Assembly (NCBI RefSeq): GCF_907165205.1
Contig: NC_058195.1
Span: 12,214,001-12,278,000 of the forward strand
Length of the DNA stretch: 64,000 bases
Reading direction: 5' to 3'
Source of the DNA: Coccinella septempunctata
Taxonomy: Eukaryota; Arthropoda; Insecta; Coleoptera; Coccinellidae
The position numbers and the translations under genes were made by a program. Below are positions 11,738 to 24,663 of this stretch, piece after piece (positions within the stretch are counted from its first letter, which is position 1; each line of letters begins with the position of its first letter). A model generated the notes under the pieces. That model saw only the letters and a program-made list of their open reading frames with translations. It was not told where the DNA came from and made no database searches.

Positions 11738-13740
11738 AATTCGATGGGATTGAATGACAGCTCTGTAACCGTAAGAGGTAGGGGAAAAATGGATGGCACC
11801 TTTCCGACCTCGATTTTCAAAAGATTTTTGATGGCCAACACCGCATCCCTCTATCTTCTTTTGCTTTCAAATTTTAAGTGAAAACTCATTTTTCGGCTCT
11901 TCGTACTGGTGCCTCTATTTCGTAGAGTATACATTCTAAAGACACTTTTTCATGTAGAATACAGTAGCGTAGTCAAGGATATTTTTCAGTCCGCCACTTC
12001 AGTGATATAGTGATAACTTTTATTTTTTTTATATATAAGCCCTGTGGTATTTTTACCACTGTTCCAGTCCTATATCTTTTCTGATTCAGAATATACAGGG
12101 TGTTTTCTAATTGAATGTCAATATTTATGTGGGTGATTTTCGGACCCATTTTAAGAAAAAAACTTCATATGAACATATGTCCTAAACGTCTTACCTTTTG
12201 ATATATAGAGTGGTAAAGTTTTCAAAAATGAATCATTTATCATCAATATCTACAATACCACTTCGAATATTTCAATGAAATTTGTCATACAGGTATACTA
12301 TGAATCAAGAGGCATTTTTTTTGTATTACTTTTTTCTTAACTTCCACCAGTGGGGTTCGTACGTAATTTGACCTATCTATTTTGGCAGACATTGATAGTA
12401 CGCCACAGATTTTTAATGAAATAAAAATTATTTTTGAAATTCCCAATCATTTCTTACCAAAGTTGATCACTTGACTTTTTTCAATACGATTCACGGTTTC
12501 CGCTTAAAAAAATAAAAACCGTTTCTCTGCATGATCATAACAATATCCTCAATACATACATATGACAATATCACCATGCAGAGACATAAGTAAATTTTAT
12601 TTTTTTAGGTGAAACCCGTGAGTCGAACTAAAATAATTCACATTTGCTCATGTCAGTGGCGTGCCACTGACTGTCTAAATAATACCACCCTGTATCTAAA
12701 AGGTAAGACGTTTAGGACATATGTTCATATAAAGTTTTCTTCTTAAAATGGGCCCAAAAATCACCCCCATAAATATTGACATTCAATTAATGAACATCCC
12801 TGTATAACATACGTCGGTCTCTGATTGTTCTTTCAATAAAAAAACTCAAAAACAAGTTCGGTCTAGTTGGCAGGTCACTTCATTGATAATATGATAATGA
12901 ACTTTATGCTCCTAAATTTAGTCAGGTTATTACGAGGGTTATTAAATGACGCAGGCTTTGCCTTTAGTGGATTTCCTTAGGTTTATTATTCAGATATCAA
13001 AATTGTAATAAATTTCAGGAAATTTTATAAAACTGGATTCAACTGAATATGTTCCGAAACCTTTTCAACTAGTAGATAATCTGAGTACTAGTACCACAGC
13101 GTCTTCAAACACCTTCACAAATAAGGCTGTTCCAGTACTTTGGTAAATATGAAGTAGTCATGGAAATTCTTAATACATATTTCCTCATTTGCTGAGCATC
13201 TTTTCCTCGATCTTTTCGAATATCCGGAATGAAATTGATCTCCAAAATCTCTCCTAACCTGACACAACATAGAAGCCTAAAGTTCATTTTCATATTATCA
13301 ATGAAAATGACCTGCCAACTTGACCGAACTAGTTTTTGAGTTTTTTTATTGGAAGAATAACTAGAGATACGACTCAAATAATCATTCTGAATCAGAAAAA
13401 AATATGGGACTGGAATATGTAAGAATAACACAGGGTTTATATTTGAGAAAATAAAAGTTATCACTATATCACTGAAGTGGCGGACTGAAAAAAATCTTTG
13501 ACTACGCTATTGCATTCTACATGAGGAAGTATCTGTAGAATGTAACATTTGTTTTTCGATATCACTGATACTTTACGAAATAGAGGCATCAGTACGATGA
13601 GTAGAAAAATGAGTTTTCACTTATAACCTGAAAACAAAAGAAGATAGAGGGATGCGGTTTTGGCCATTAACAATCTTTTGAAAATCGAAGTCGGAAGTGT
13701 AGCAGAGCTGCCATTCAATCCCATCGAATTTTGTACCCTG
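11738..13740. mobile_element. Two-kb element with ~300-bp inverted arms
   Basis: Left sequences (GAATTCGATGGGATTGAATG; ATAGAGGGATGCGG complement; TGTAGAATACAGTAGCGTAG) recur inverted at 13,450-13,740, ending CATCGAATTTTGTACCCTG. An independent element (12,096-12,802) is nested inside. No transposase-like frame is present. Confidence 0.7.
12096..12802. mobile_element. Nested hairpin MITE
   Basis: CAGGGTGTTTTCTAATTGAA.. at the left is inverted at the right as ..TTCAATTAATGAACATCCCTG, with TA on both sides. Arms of about 120 bp pair through GTCCTAAACGTCTTACCTTT and its complement (12,180 versus 12,700). It lies inside the 11,738-13,740 element, so it inserted later. Confidence 0.75.
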
Positions 13741-15903
13741 TACTATAATTTTCAAGCAATAAATTCAATAAAACAACCGAAATAAAAAAACCAGAAGACG
13801 AAACAATAGTTCATAATTTCTGAAGGTGATACGAGGATACATTACCTATAGAATTCTAATCACGAATTCATCAAAACACTCCATACTCATCAATCAGGAC
13901 AAATCAATCACTCATTTACTAATAACTGTCCAAATACGACCAGATTCAATCTAAGGATTGAAACTTGAAAAAATAATTTGTATGCAAGACACGAGCGTGA
14001 AGTAATTAAATAACACAATCCATTCCATTATGCCGAACATTTTTGTAACAATTTTACGACAGAAGACCTTGCAGATGAATTAGCAAAGAATATTTATTAC
14101 TGAATTAAATGGGGCTGAAAATATCGAAAATGTCCCTGATTTGACTGTGCATGGATTAGCAAACCTATTATTGAATGAAGTCTGGTTTGTTGATTATTAA
14201 TATATCGGTGGAGCATTTGATAACTTTCTCCTCTAAAATTAAAACGAGAAAGCTGAAATCGACAATCTCCACGAATGTAATTCGAGTAATTTTTCTTCAT
14301 AATTTGCAGAAATTTGCGTATATGCCTCGTTTTCTAATTCCACGGTAATTCTAGCGCAGAACATTTGTTTCAAAATGTCTCATTTCAATTTCGAAAGATG
14401 TGGAAATGTAATTCTAGTAGTTTTTCTCATATAAAAAATACAGTCCTCCAGAAACACTGGCTACAAAGTTGAAACTCCAAACTATGCAATAAAAATGCAA
14501 TTTTTGGATACCCAAAGTAATTATTATTATTATCCTTATAGTCGTTAAGCTAGGAGTTCATTTCAGCCTTATATTGATCATATACCCTACTCAATCAGTT
14601 TATAAGATCATCGTTAATTAATATTCGATGTAATAAGGGTATACCAACTAAAAAATCAATGTCTATCCAAGCCCAGTAAAAAATATCAATAAAATTCAAT
14701 TGAAATCGTTTACAAACAGCAGATCAATTCACTATATTTTAGTAGAATTCCCTTGTTTTAGTTTGAAATAATAAAAAAAGTGATTTGGTAGGAATATGAA
14801 CTGAAATTTGGAAAATAATTTTTAAGGTAATTAGGTACATAAACGATCAAAAAATATAGATGTTTCTATATTCCATCTCATATCACTAATTATTTCAACA
14901 TTGGAATACTTTAAATTTTAACGGATGTTACGTGCCTCTGACAGTACCTATTTGCTAACAATTCCATAATTCGTTATTTGTTCCCTCTTCCATCCATTAA
15001 TTTTTTTCAAGACGACAACGTTTTTCTGAATAAATCCTGCTGAAAAACGTATCAATCGAATCCTTGAAGTTAATAAAGATTTCAAATCACAGCGATCGAA
15101 AAAATTGAAGAATCATTATCCGCTTTCAACATAACAGAAAACTTAAACCACGATAATGGGTTTGTTCCATGTCATCGTTCAAGGTTTTAGCGCGAAAAAA
15201 CAATTGGTTTTGCTTCTATGTGAGGAGTGATTACGAAATTTTAAGGTAAGAAGTCCGCAAGGCTACAAAAGTCCCAGATATGTATAATACGTGTAAAAAG
15301 GTATCCATTCATCCACTTTTTTCAAGGAATCAATTTTTCTTTCATCGTAACCTACACACAGATAACGTGTGAAAATATATGGGGATTTCTTTGAGATGTA
15401 TAATTTGCAATGAAGGTCCTGATCTCGATGGTCGTATTTTTTTTAAAAGAAGTGATTATTTCGGTACAAATCAGAATGATGAATTGGCAATGGTTTTTTT
15501 CAAATTCCAACAAATTTCGGATTATGGATTTCCATCATACCAATTCATGTTTTCTTTGAACATTATAGGTATGTGGAGGTACACACAACCAAACTTATAC
15601 AGCATATCCCGAAAATAATACAACAAAATTTGGAGATTCTCGATACAAAATGAGGAAAGCCTATTTTTTTCTCGAGAATCTGTGACCCAATATGTTGCAT
15701 TACTTTCGGGACAGCCTGTATAGAATCACCCAGTTTCTTACAGAAGTTAAATATCCAAAATTTTGCAGTGCGTATTTTTATATTTTTTATGTCTTTGGAT
15801 TCTTCAAGAGTTGCTTATTCAATTAAAAAATGAATCGTAAGAGTTTTGAAAATGTATACAAAGAAAAAGACTCATTTCCTTTTCTTTGCACGCTGCCTAT
15901 ATA
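13741..15903. other. AT-rich DNA with no gene recognised
   Basis: No repeats I can pair and no convincing coding frame. The longest plus-strand frame (15,379-15,618, starting MGISLRCIICNEG) has two cysteine pairs but no splice context or family I recognise. Near 15,700 GGGACAGCCTGTAT looks like another MITE end. Confidence 0.4.
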
Positions 15904-17180
15904 CAGGGTGTTTTCAAAGGTGAGGCTTTTTTTCGACAGAAGATAGAACTCATCGAAATTAGTCTTTTCACCAAAAATTCTCTTTATAAAATATCCAAGA
16001 TGGCTGAGAAACAACTTCTAGAAATTCGACAAAATTTCATTGAATTTCAAGTACGGAACTTTGGGAGGTGACTACGGCTTCGGAAAAACGAAAAAAACAT
16101 AAACGTATTGCTGGACAATGAATGGTTCAGTACCAAGTTAATCGGATAAGATGCATCAGGTAACTTTTTGATAAAATCATAATTGTTGTATCGTGCAATT
16201 TATGGTAAAAAAAAATGTAGTGCTTATGTTAGTTATGTTGAAAAAGTGCTATGATGTTTCCCCATTTCATCCCAATTTTACGACGATTGTTGGAATATAG
16301 AATATTCCAACAAGAAGATTGTGATGCCCATTGTGAAAAAACTCGTGAATAATTCAGACGAATTTTATTGGTGAGATTCTTAAGGTTTAATCCAATTTTT
16401 TCGCTTGTGTCCTAAAGTCTCTTCTGTCAGTTGGTATCGAAATAAGCCATTCCATAAAATCGTGTAAGTTACTGAAAAATAATGAGAAAAATTCTGCAAT
16501 CCTAAGTTTCCATTTTCATTACAACGTAAATATCGAATGAGCCTATATGTTTCAGCGTTCTTTCACCTTTAATACGGTCGAGTTGCACAACGAATTTTTA
16601 ATTTCAAATGAAACAATTTCTAGCAGATCATTAAAAAAGGAAATGAAGATGAAGCTGCTTGTGAACCAGTGTAGGTAACACCATGGAGTTGGTTTTTTTT
16701 TCCTTTTTTTTTTCTGGTACACATGTTCACTTTCAGTTCATTGTATATTTCGTAATTTTTCATTTTTCTGTAATTTTTTATTTTTGTTTGTTTTTGTTTT
16801 TCATTTGAGTTCTTTACTTGTTTTTCATTTTATTTTTGTAACTTGTCAGGGGTTGAGTGGAGTAGCTCATGCTAGACTTCGCCTCAAGTGTTTTTTTGTT
16901 TTTTTTCCCAAATAAAGACACTATATTATTATTATTATTATTATCCTAAACGAAACCATATATGGTCGAATCAGGAGATAAGTTTTTTCCCACTGCTTTG
17001 CGATAGTTCAGCTAACAAACGGTCTAGGGTCGTATCAAGATCTATTTCAGTAATCATTTTCAATTTTTTGTTCAACTTTGTCACTTTGAAAGTTTTGTAG
17101 AGGTGATTTTTGGTGAAATGCTTCATTTTGGCCAGTTCTACCTTCTGTTAAAAAAAAGCCTCACCTTTAAATTCACCCTG
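15904..17180. mobile_element. MITE family A copy interrupted by a LINE 3' end
   Basis: It starts CAGGGTGTTTTCAAAGGTGA and ends AAAGCCTCACCTTTAAATTCACCCTG, flanked by TA (15,902-15,903 and 17,181-17,182). It is the longest family A copy because of an insertion near 16,550-16,947. Confidence 0.75.
16550..16947 (+). mobile_element. 3' end of a non-LTR retrotransposon
   Basis: The sequence ends CCCAAATAAAGACACTATATTATTATTATTATTATT, a poly(A)-signal plus trinucleotide tail typical of LINE 3' ends. It interrupts the family A sequence between GAGCCTATAT and CCTAAACGAAACC, segments that are contiguous in the copy at 4510. It is 5'-truncated, with no coding part left. Confidence 0.65.
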
Positions 17181-17182
17181 TA

Positions 17183-19844
17183 CATATATGAAAATGTGCC
17201 CAGGACTCTTTTTCGAATTTTATTCGATGATTTGTGCTTTACTTTTCGATATACGTTGTAGAAAATCAAGTTTGGAATTTTCATTGTTCAGCTTCATGAA
17301 TTTATGGGCAGAAAAGAAAAATCTTGCCGGTAAAGTACAAATCAGTGGGAAACATGGAACAAAACCCAAATTGTTTCAAATAAATACAGGTCTGTATTAC
17401 CTAATAAATGTCTCGTTCCTAGGGACAAGCGCGCAAAAACAACATATTTTCATATTCCAGTAAAATTTTCAAGAATTTTTTCCATAAGATACTGGTTTAT
17501 TCAATTTAAATCTGGTTTTGTGCAAGTAGTTCCTATTTTTAGTATTGTAAACCCGTTAACTCAATTTATCAAATTTAAGCTGGTTATTTTTTATGACGCC
17601 CTGTATTACAATAGTTCTTGTAAATAAAAATATTATTCATAACTTATTATTCCTAGTATAACGGGTTCGACCATCTTATGAACTTATATCACTCTCACTT
17701 TTCTAGAACTACATAAGAGTTCAATCGTCCTTGACTGAATGAAGTGTTTTTCATCATCTGAATGATATTTTATTGAAATCCGTCTTCAGAATGACTGGAC
17801 TCATTCAGATATATACTAAGTATTCAGGAAATTCTTTTGAATTCTCGCACAAAATTATGGGATGTCCAAATAAGTCCTTCAAAGCATGATAAAATTCAGG
17901 TAAGGAAACAAAGTTTTCTTTTAAAATTGCAGATTTATATTTAAATATTTTTTCAAGTGATCAACACTTTAGCTTGAAACCGGTACAATAAAATACTACG
18001 GTTCAAAGCAAATTTCATGAAGAATTAATCATGTGAAATATTATCCAATCACTCCTAAAGTGTACCTATGTCATTGACTTTGAAATACATAAAGGGTATA
18101 AATTCCAAATTCCGAATTCAATTGGTAGTTCAACCATTTCATAAATGAGCTAACCATTCTAAGCAGCAAAGGATCTATTCATTATTGACTGAAAAAGTAA
18201 CTCAACTACCCTGTACCTTTCGTGGAGGGTGCATGACTCTTGCGTGATTCAAAATAAAAATCTATCTGTACGAGCAATTTTTACAGAATAGTAAACACCG
18301 AAGATATTAATCTTTTGAGCTACTTTTTACTCCCTCAGTATTTATAAATAACGCGAACCTTGAAATGATAAAACCGAGAATGAAACACTTTAGAAATTCC
18401 TGCTTCCACCTGTTATATAAAAGTTAAAATATTTTTGGGTTGGCGTTGGCAACATAGACCGTAGTCCCCTATAGGTATTATGCATCTGTTGTGGTTGCTT
18501 TGATTTTAACAGCTCCTCGAAAGTGGTATGGCAATGTTTTACTTTAATGATCAATAAAACACATTTGAAAGCCTATTCCAGCATCTTTATTGCCCATAAA
18601 AAATTGATTCCTAGGAAGAACTCCTGTTTTGATTTTCAATCGCAATAATTTTCGTATACAGGGTGTCCCAGGAATTAGAATATCGGAAGCGGAACGAGAT
18701 ACGAGGTCAAATAAAAAAAATTCCTCCTGGTAATATCTATGAAAAGCAATGACAGTTTCTGTTTTGTTTTCAAGTGCATGATTCACATTAAGTGGATGAA
18801 ATTTCAAAAAGGAATATTAACCATAAACGAAACAACAGCGAGTTGAATGTGAAAAAGCGTGAAAAATTGCTTCTTTTGTATTTTAGATATGAAGACCTCG
18901 TTTTTTTGAGGAAAACTAGCATCGGATTCATGTTTAACATCCTTGAAACACTTGAAATAAGCCTTTTAGCCTATTTTGGAGAGTCCGCTGACCTATAAAA
19001 GTTCACTTGAAATAATGAGCCATCAAAGTTATTCCACACAAAGTATTCTCAAATCATATGTGTGTTTATAAGCATAAAGAAAATTCCGACCGAAAAATAT
19101 CAGAGGTGATTAATATTGATATTCAACAAATACCAACAAAAAGTTTCCGATAATGCGCCTAATGAATAGATGTTCATTTCTTCGGGCGTGCTTTGTTGAA
19201 ATTGTGTAGGATATTCGATTCAACATCAGAGATGCACACAAAAAGCTTCACGCTCGAAAAACTTTGTAGCGTATTATTGTAGCATTCAGCTTCATCCTTG
19301 TCTAGACGTATATTGAGTGAAGGAATCTGAGGCACACCTAGAGAAGCCCTATTTTTGAACAGCTGGCGACTGCGGCTTAAGAAAGGAGCAGTTCAAAGAA
19401 AGAACTTTGTATGTATATGTCCTGTGTTAGTTTTAAGGTTCCTATTCATATGATAAACTAAGTACATTGCGTGAATGTATTATTCAGATTCACTGATCCA
19501 TGAAATTACAGTTCTATTTTGAGTATAAGAATGTCAGCACACATAATGAAAAAATCTCGAAAAAATAGTGGTTACGTAAAAAGTAACCCACAAAATTCAT
19601 ATCTTACTATTTTGTAGAAAAATTACACAACTTCCCATGTGTAATTTAGTATTTTTTTACTCCAAAATCCTAACTTTTTGTTCCAGGAATGGCACCTTTT
19701 TTTGGTGGGGATAATTTGGTTATTGATGGTTTTTTTCTCGGTTTTTTTTAACAAACAATGTTTGTATTATAAAGATGATGGATGAACATATTGAATAATT
19801 TGAATTTTTTTCAATAGCTATTTTGAGGTCAATAACATACACTT
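17183..19844. other. AT-rich intergenic or intronic DNA
   Basis: A single MITE-like end (CAGGGTGTCCCAGGAATTAG, near 18,658) is the only recognisable item. Open frames are short and isolated, without splice context. Confidence 0.4.
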
Positions 19845-19927
19845 TATAGTCGGGGAGCCCAAGAGGTAAATTCGGGATTTACTCGAGCGGTCAGATTAAC
19901 ATAAGGGAAATACCGAGGGAAATACCT

Positions 19928-19936
19928 TGGACCCTG
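19928..19936 (+). repeat. 9-bp target-site duplication, left copy
   Basis: TGGACCCTG immediately precedes the ACGGGTGTGAAGG terminus and is repeated exactly at 24,655-24,663. Confidence 0.9.
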
Positions 19937-20071
19937 ACGGGTGTGAAGGCAGCAACGGTTTCCAGCAACGGTTCTTTCATTTTCGCTTTTACCATACAGA
20001 TTATAAAAATACCTGTTGTTCGGGTTTTTTTGATACGAATGGGTTATTTAGAACATTATAAACACAGTCTA

Positions 20072-23000
20072 TAGGGTGAAATAATTTGTGCATCGAAAAC
20101 TACCCCCACCAACCCCCCGAAATTGAACTATCTTGATACACAGTGAAAAAAAACCGTTGCTCGGGTTTTTTTGATGGAAATGGGTTGTCACCAACATACT
20201 AAACACGATCTATAGGGTGAAATAATTTGTGCATCAAAAACTACCCCCCTCCAACCCTCTGAAGTTGTAATATCTTGATACAGTAAAAAGTGTGAAAAAA
20301 AACCGTTGCTCGGTGTTTTTTGATGGAAATGGGTTGTTACCAACATACTGAACACGATCTATAGGGTGAAATAATTTGTGCATCAAAAACTACCCCTCCT
20401 CCAACCCTCTGAAGTTGAACTAAATTGATAGGGTAAAAAGTGTGAAAAAAAGCCGTTGCTCGTAGTTTTTTGATGGAAATGGGTTGTTACCCACATACTG
20501 AACACGATATATAGGGTGAAATAATTTGTGCATCAAAAACTACCCCCCTCCAACCCTCTGAAGTTGAAATATCTTGATACAGTAAAAAGTGTGAAAAAAA
20601 TCGTTGCTCCGGCTTTTTTGATGGAAATGGGTTGTCACCAACATACTAAACACGATCTATAGGGTGAAATAATTTGTGCATCAAAAACTACCCCCCTCCA
20701 ACCCTCTGAAGTTGTAATATCTTGATACAGTAAAAAGTGTGAAAAAAAACCGTTGCTCGGTGTTTTTTGATGGAAATGGGTTGTTACCAACATACTGAAC
20801 ACGATCTATAGGGTGAAATAATTTGTGCATCAAAAACTACCCCCCCCCCTCCAACGCTCTGAAGTTGAACTAAATTGATAGAGTAAAAGGTGTAAAAAAA
20901 AATGTTGCTCTGTGTTTTTTGATGGAAATGGGTTGTTACCAACATACTGAACACGATCTATAGGGTGAAATAAATTGTGCATCAAAAACTACCCCCCCTC
21001 CAACGCTCTGAAGTTGAACTAAATTGATAGAGTAAGAGGTGTAAAAAAAAAACGTTGCTCTGTGTTTTTTGATGGAAATGGGTTGTTACCAACATACTGA
21101 ACACGATCCATAGGGTGAAATAATTTGTGCATCAAAAACTACCCCTCCTTCAACCCTCTAATGTTGAACTATCTTGATACAGTAAAAAGTGTGAAAAAAA
21201 AACCGTTGCTCGGGGTTTTTTGATGGAAATGGGTTGTCACTAACATACTGAACACGATCTATAGGGTGAAATAATTTGTGCATCAAAAACTACCCCTCCT
21301 TCAACCCTCTAATTTTGAACTATCTTGATACAGTAAAAAGTGTGAAAAAAAACCGTTGCTCGGGGTTTTTTTATGGAAATGGGTTGTTACCAACACACTG
21401 AACTCGACCTACAGGGTGAAATAATTTGTGCATCCAAAACTACCCCCCTCCAACCCTCTGAAGTTGAAATATCTTGATACAGTAAAAAGTTTGAAAAAAA
21501 AACGTTGCTCGGGGTTTTTTGATGGAAATGGGTTGTCACCAACATACTGAACAAGACCTTTAGGGTGAAATAATTTGTGCATCAAAACCTACCCCTCCTA
21601 CAACCCTCTGAAGTTGAACTAAATTGATAGGGTAAAAAGTGTGAAAAAAACCCGTTGCTCGTAGTTTTTTGATGGAAATGGGTTGTTACCCACATACTGA
21701 ACACGATCTATAGGGTGAAATAATTTGTGCATCAAAAACTACCCCTCCTTCAACCCTCTAATGTTGAACTATCTTGATACAGTAAAAAGTGTGAAAAAAA
21801 ACCGTTGCTCGAGGTTTTTTTATGGAAATGGGTTGTTACCAACACACTGAACTCGACCTACAGAGTGAAATAATTTGTGCATCAAAAACTACCCCCCTCC
21901 AACCCTCTGAAGTTGAAATATCTTGATACAGTAAAAAGTGTGAAAAAAACCGTTGCTCGTAGTTTTTTGATAGTAATGGGTTGTTACCAACATACTGAAC
22001 ACGATCTATAGGGTGAAATAATTTGTGCATCAAAAACTACCCCCCTCCAACCCTCTGAAGTTGAATTATCTTGATACAGTAAAAAGTGTGAAAAAAAACC
22101 GTTGCTCGGGGTTTTTTGATGGAAATGGGTTGTCACCCACATACTGAACACGATCTATAGGGTGAAATAATTTGTGCATCAAAAACTACCCCTCCTTCAA
22201 CCCTCTAATGTTGAACTATCTTGATACAGTAAAAAGTGTGAAAAAAAACCGTTGCTCGAGGTTTTTTTATGGAAATGGGTTGTTACCAACACACTGAACT
22301 CGATCTATAGGGTGAAATAATTTGTGCATCAAAAACTACCCCTCCTTCAACCCTCTAATGTTGAACTATCTTGATACAGTAAAAAGTGTGAAAAAAACCG
22401 TTGCTCGAGGTTTTTTTATGGAAATGGGTTGTTACCAACACACTGAACTCGACCTACAGAGTGAAATAATTTGTGCATCAAAAACTACCCCCCTCCAACC
22501 CTCTGAAGTTGAAATATCTTGATACAGTAAAAAGTGTGAAAAAAAACCGTTGCTCGTAGGTTTTTGATAGAAATGGGTTGTTACCAACATACTAAACACG
22601 ACTTATAGTGTAAACTAATTTGTGCATCAAAAACTACCCCCCTCCAACCCTCTGAAGTTGAAATATCTTGATACAGTAAAAAGTGTGAAAAAAAAACCGT
22701 TGCTCGGGGTTTTTTGATGGAAATGGGTTGTCACCAACATACTGAACACGATCTATAGGGTGAAATAATTTGTGCATCAAAAACTACCCCTCCTTAAACC
22801 CTCTAATGTTGAACTATCTTGATACAGTAAAAAGTGTGAAAAAAAACCGTTGCTCGGGGTTTTTTGATGGAAATGGGTTGTTACCAACACACTGAACACG
22901 ATTCATAGGGTGAAATAATTTGTGCATCAAAAACTACCCCCTCCAACCCTCTGAAGTTGAAATATCTTGATACAGTAAAAAGTGTGAAAAAAAACCGTTG

Positions 23001-23325
23001 CTCGTAGTTTTTTTCTAGAAATGGGTTGTTACCAACATACTAAACACGACTTATAGTGTAAGTGTAAAATAATTTGTGCATCAAAAACTCTCCCCCTCCA
23101 ACCCTCTGAAGTTGAAATATCTTGATACAGTAAAAAGTGTGAAAAAAAACCGTAGTTTTTTGATGGAAATGGGTTGTTACCCACATACTGAACACGATCT
23201 ATAGGGTGAAATATTTTGTGCATCAAAAACTACCCCCCCTCCAACCCTCTGAAGTGGAAATATCTTGATACAGTAAAAAGTGTGAAAGAAAACCGTTGCT
23301 CGTAGTTTTTTGATGGAAATTATTA
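20072..23325 (+). repeat. ~148-bp satellite, forward array (~22 copies)
   Basis: Each unit contains AGGGTGAAATAATTTGTGCA, a C-rich ACTACCCCCCTCCAACCCTC block, CTTGATACAGTAAAAAGTGTG, an A-run, CCGTTGCTCG, a T-run and GGAAATGGGTTG. Spacing between successive units is 141-150 bp. Variants alternate (CCCCTCCTTCAACC versus CCCCCCTCCAACC; GAACTAAATTGATAG versus GAAATATCTTGATAC). This suggests amplification in blocks of more than one unit. Confidence 0.95.
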
Positions 23326-24560
23326 TTTTACCCTATAAGTCTTGTTCAGTATGTTGGTGACAACCCATTTCCATCAAAAAAGCCCGAGCAACGGTTTTTT
23401 TCCACAATTTTTACTGTATCAAGATATTTCAACTTCAGAGGGTTGGAGGGGGGTAGTTTTTTATGCACAAATGATTTTACCCTGTAGGTCGAGTTCAGTG
23501 TGTTGGTAACAACCCATTTCCATCAAAAAACCCCGAGCAACGTTTTTTTTTCACACTTTTTACTGTATCAAGATATTTCAACTTCAGAGGGTTGGAGTGG
23601 GGTAGTTTTTGATGCACAAATTATTTCACCCTATAGATCGTGTTCAGTATGTGGGTAACAACCCATTTCCATTAAAAAATCCCGAGCAACGGTTTTTTTT
23701 AAACTTTTTACTGTATCAAAATAGTTCAACATCAGAGGGTTGAAGGAGGGGTAGTTTTTGATGCACAAATTATTTCACCCTATGGATCGTGTTCAGTATG
23801 TTGGTAACAACCCATTTCCATCAAAAAACACAGAGCAACATTTTTTTTTACACCTTTTACTCTATCAATTTAGTTCAACTTCAGAGCGTTGGAGGGGGGG
23901 TAGTTTTTGATGCACAAATTATTTCACCCTATAGATCGTGTTCAGTATGTTGGTAACAACCCATTTCCATCAAAAAACACAGAGCAACATTTTTTTTTAC
24001 ACCTTTTACTCTATCAATTTAGTTCAACTTCAGAGCGTTGGAGGGGGGGTAGTTTTTGATGCACAAATTATTTCACCCTATAGATCGTGTTCAGTATGTT
24101 GGTAACAACCCATTTCCATAAAAAAACTACGAGCAACGGGTTTTTTTCACACTTTTTACCCTATCAATTTAGTTCAACTTCAGAGGGTTGGAGGGGGGTA
24201 GTTTTTGATGCACAAATTATTTCACCCTGTAGGTCGAGTTCAGTGTGTTGGTAACAACCCATTTCCATCAAAAAACCCCGAGCAACGGTTTTTTTTCACA
24301 CTTTTTACTGTATCAAGATATTTCAACTTCAGAGGGTTGGAGGGGGGTAGTTTTTGATGCACAAATTATTTTACCCTATAGATCGTGTTCAGTATGTTGG
24401 TGACAACCCATTTACATCAAAAAACCCCCTAGCAACGGTTTTTTTCACTGTGTATCAAGATAGTTCAATTTCGGGGGGTTGGTGGGGGTAGTTTTCGATG
24501 CACAAATTATTTCACCCTATAGACTGTGTTTATAATGTTCTAAATAACCCATTCGTATCA
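23326..24560 (-). repeat. ~148-bp satellite, inverted array (~8 copies)
   Basis: The same unit read in the opposite direction (TGCACAAATTATTTCACCCT, GGGTTGGAGGGGGGTAGTTT). The switch occurs inside GATGGAAATTATTATTTTACCC. The array is shorter than the forward arm, so the element is asymmetric. Confidence 0.95.
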
Positions 24561-24654
24561 AAAAATCTCGAACAACAGGTATTTTTACAATCTGTATGGT
24601 AAAAGCGAAAATGAAAAAACCGTTGCTGGAAACCGTTGCTGCCTTCACACCCGT

Positions 24655-24663
24655 TGGACCCTG
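24655..24663 (+). repeat. 9-bp target-site duplication, right copy
   Basis: TGGACCCTG follows the inverted terminus ..CCTTCACACCCGT; identical to 19,928-19,936. Confidence 0.9.

Larger units (their letters stand above)
19937..24654. mobile_element. Foldback-like element with satellite-filled inverted arms
   Basis: Both ends are inverted copies of ACGGGTGTGAAGGCAGCAAC followed by GGTTTCCAGCAACGGTT and CATTTTCGCTTTTACCATAC, near-identical over more than 200 bp. Perfect 9-bp direct repeats (TGGACCCTG) flank the ends. Inside, each arm is a tandem array of a ~148-bp unit: about 22 copies forward, then about 8 inverted, meeting near 23,325 with no unique spacer. No transposase frame exists, so it is non-autonomous. 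Long inverted repeats made of tandem units plus 9-bp duplications are the hallmark of Drosophila FB (Foldback) elements, which are placed near the MULE superfamily. Relationship by architecture is inference. Confidence 0.85.

Noticed and set aside
13105..13464. Minus-strand frame of about 119 codons
   Set aside because: It lies across the interior and arm of the 11,738-13,740 element, with no recognisable protein features.
21836..23226. Small frames within the satellite (both strands)
   Set aside because: Identical short peptides recur because the DNA unit recurs; no splice or start context.
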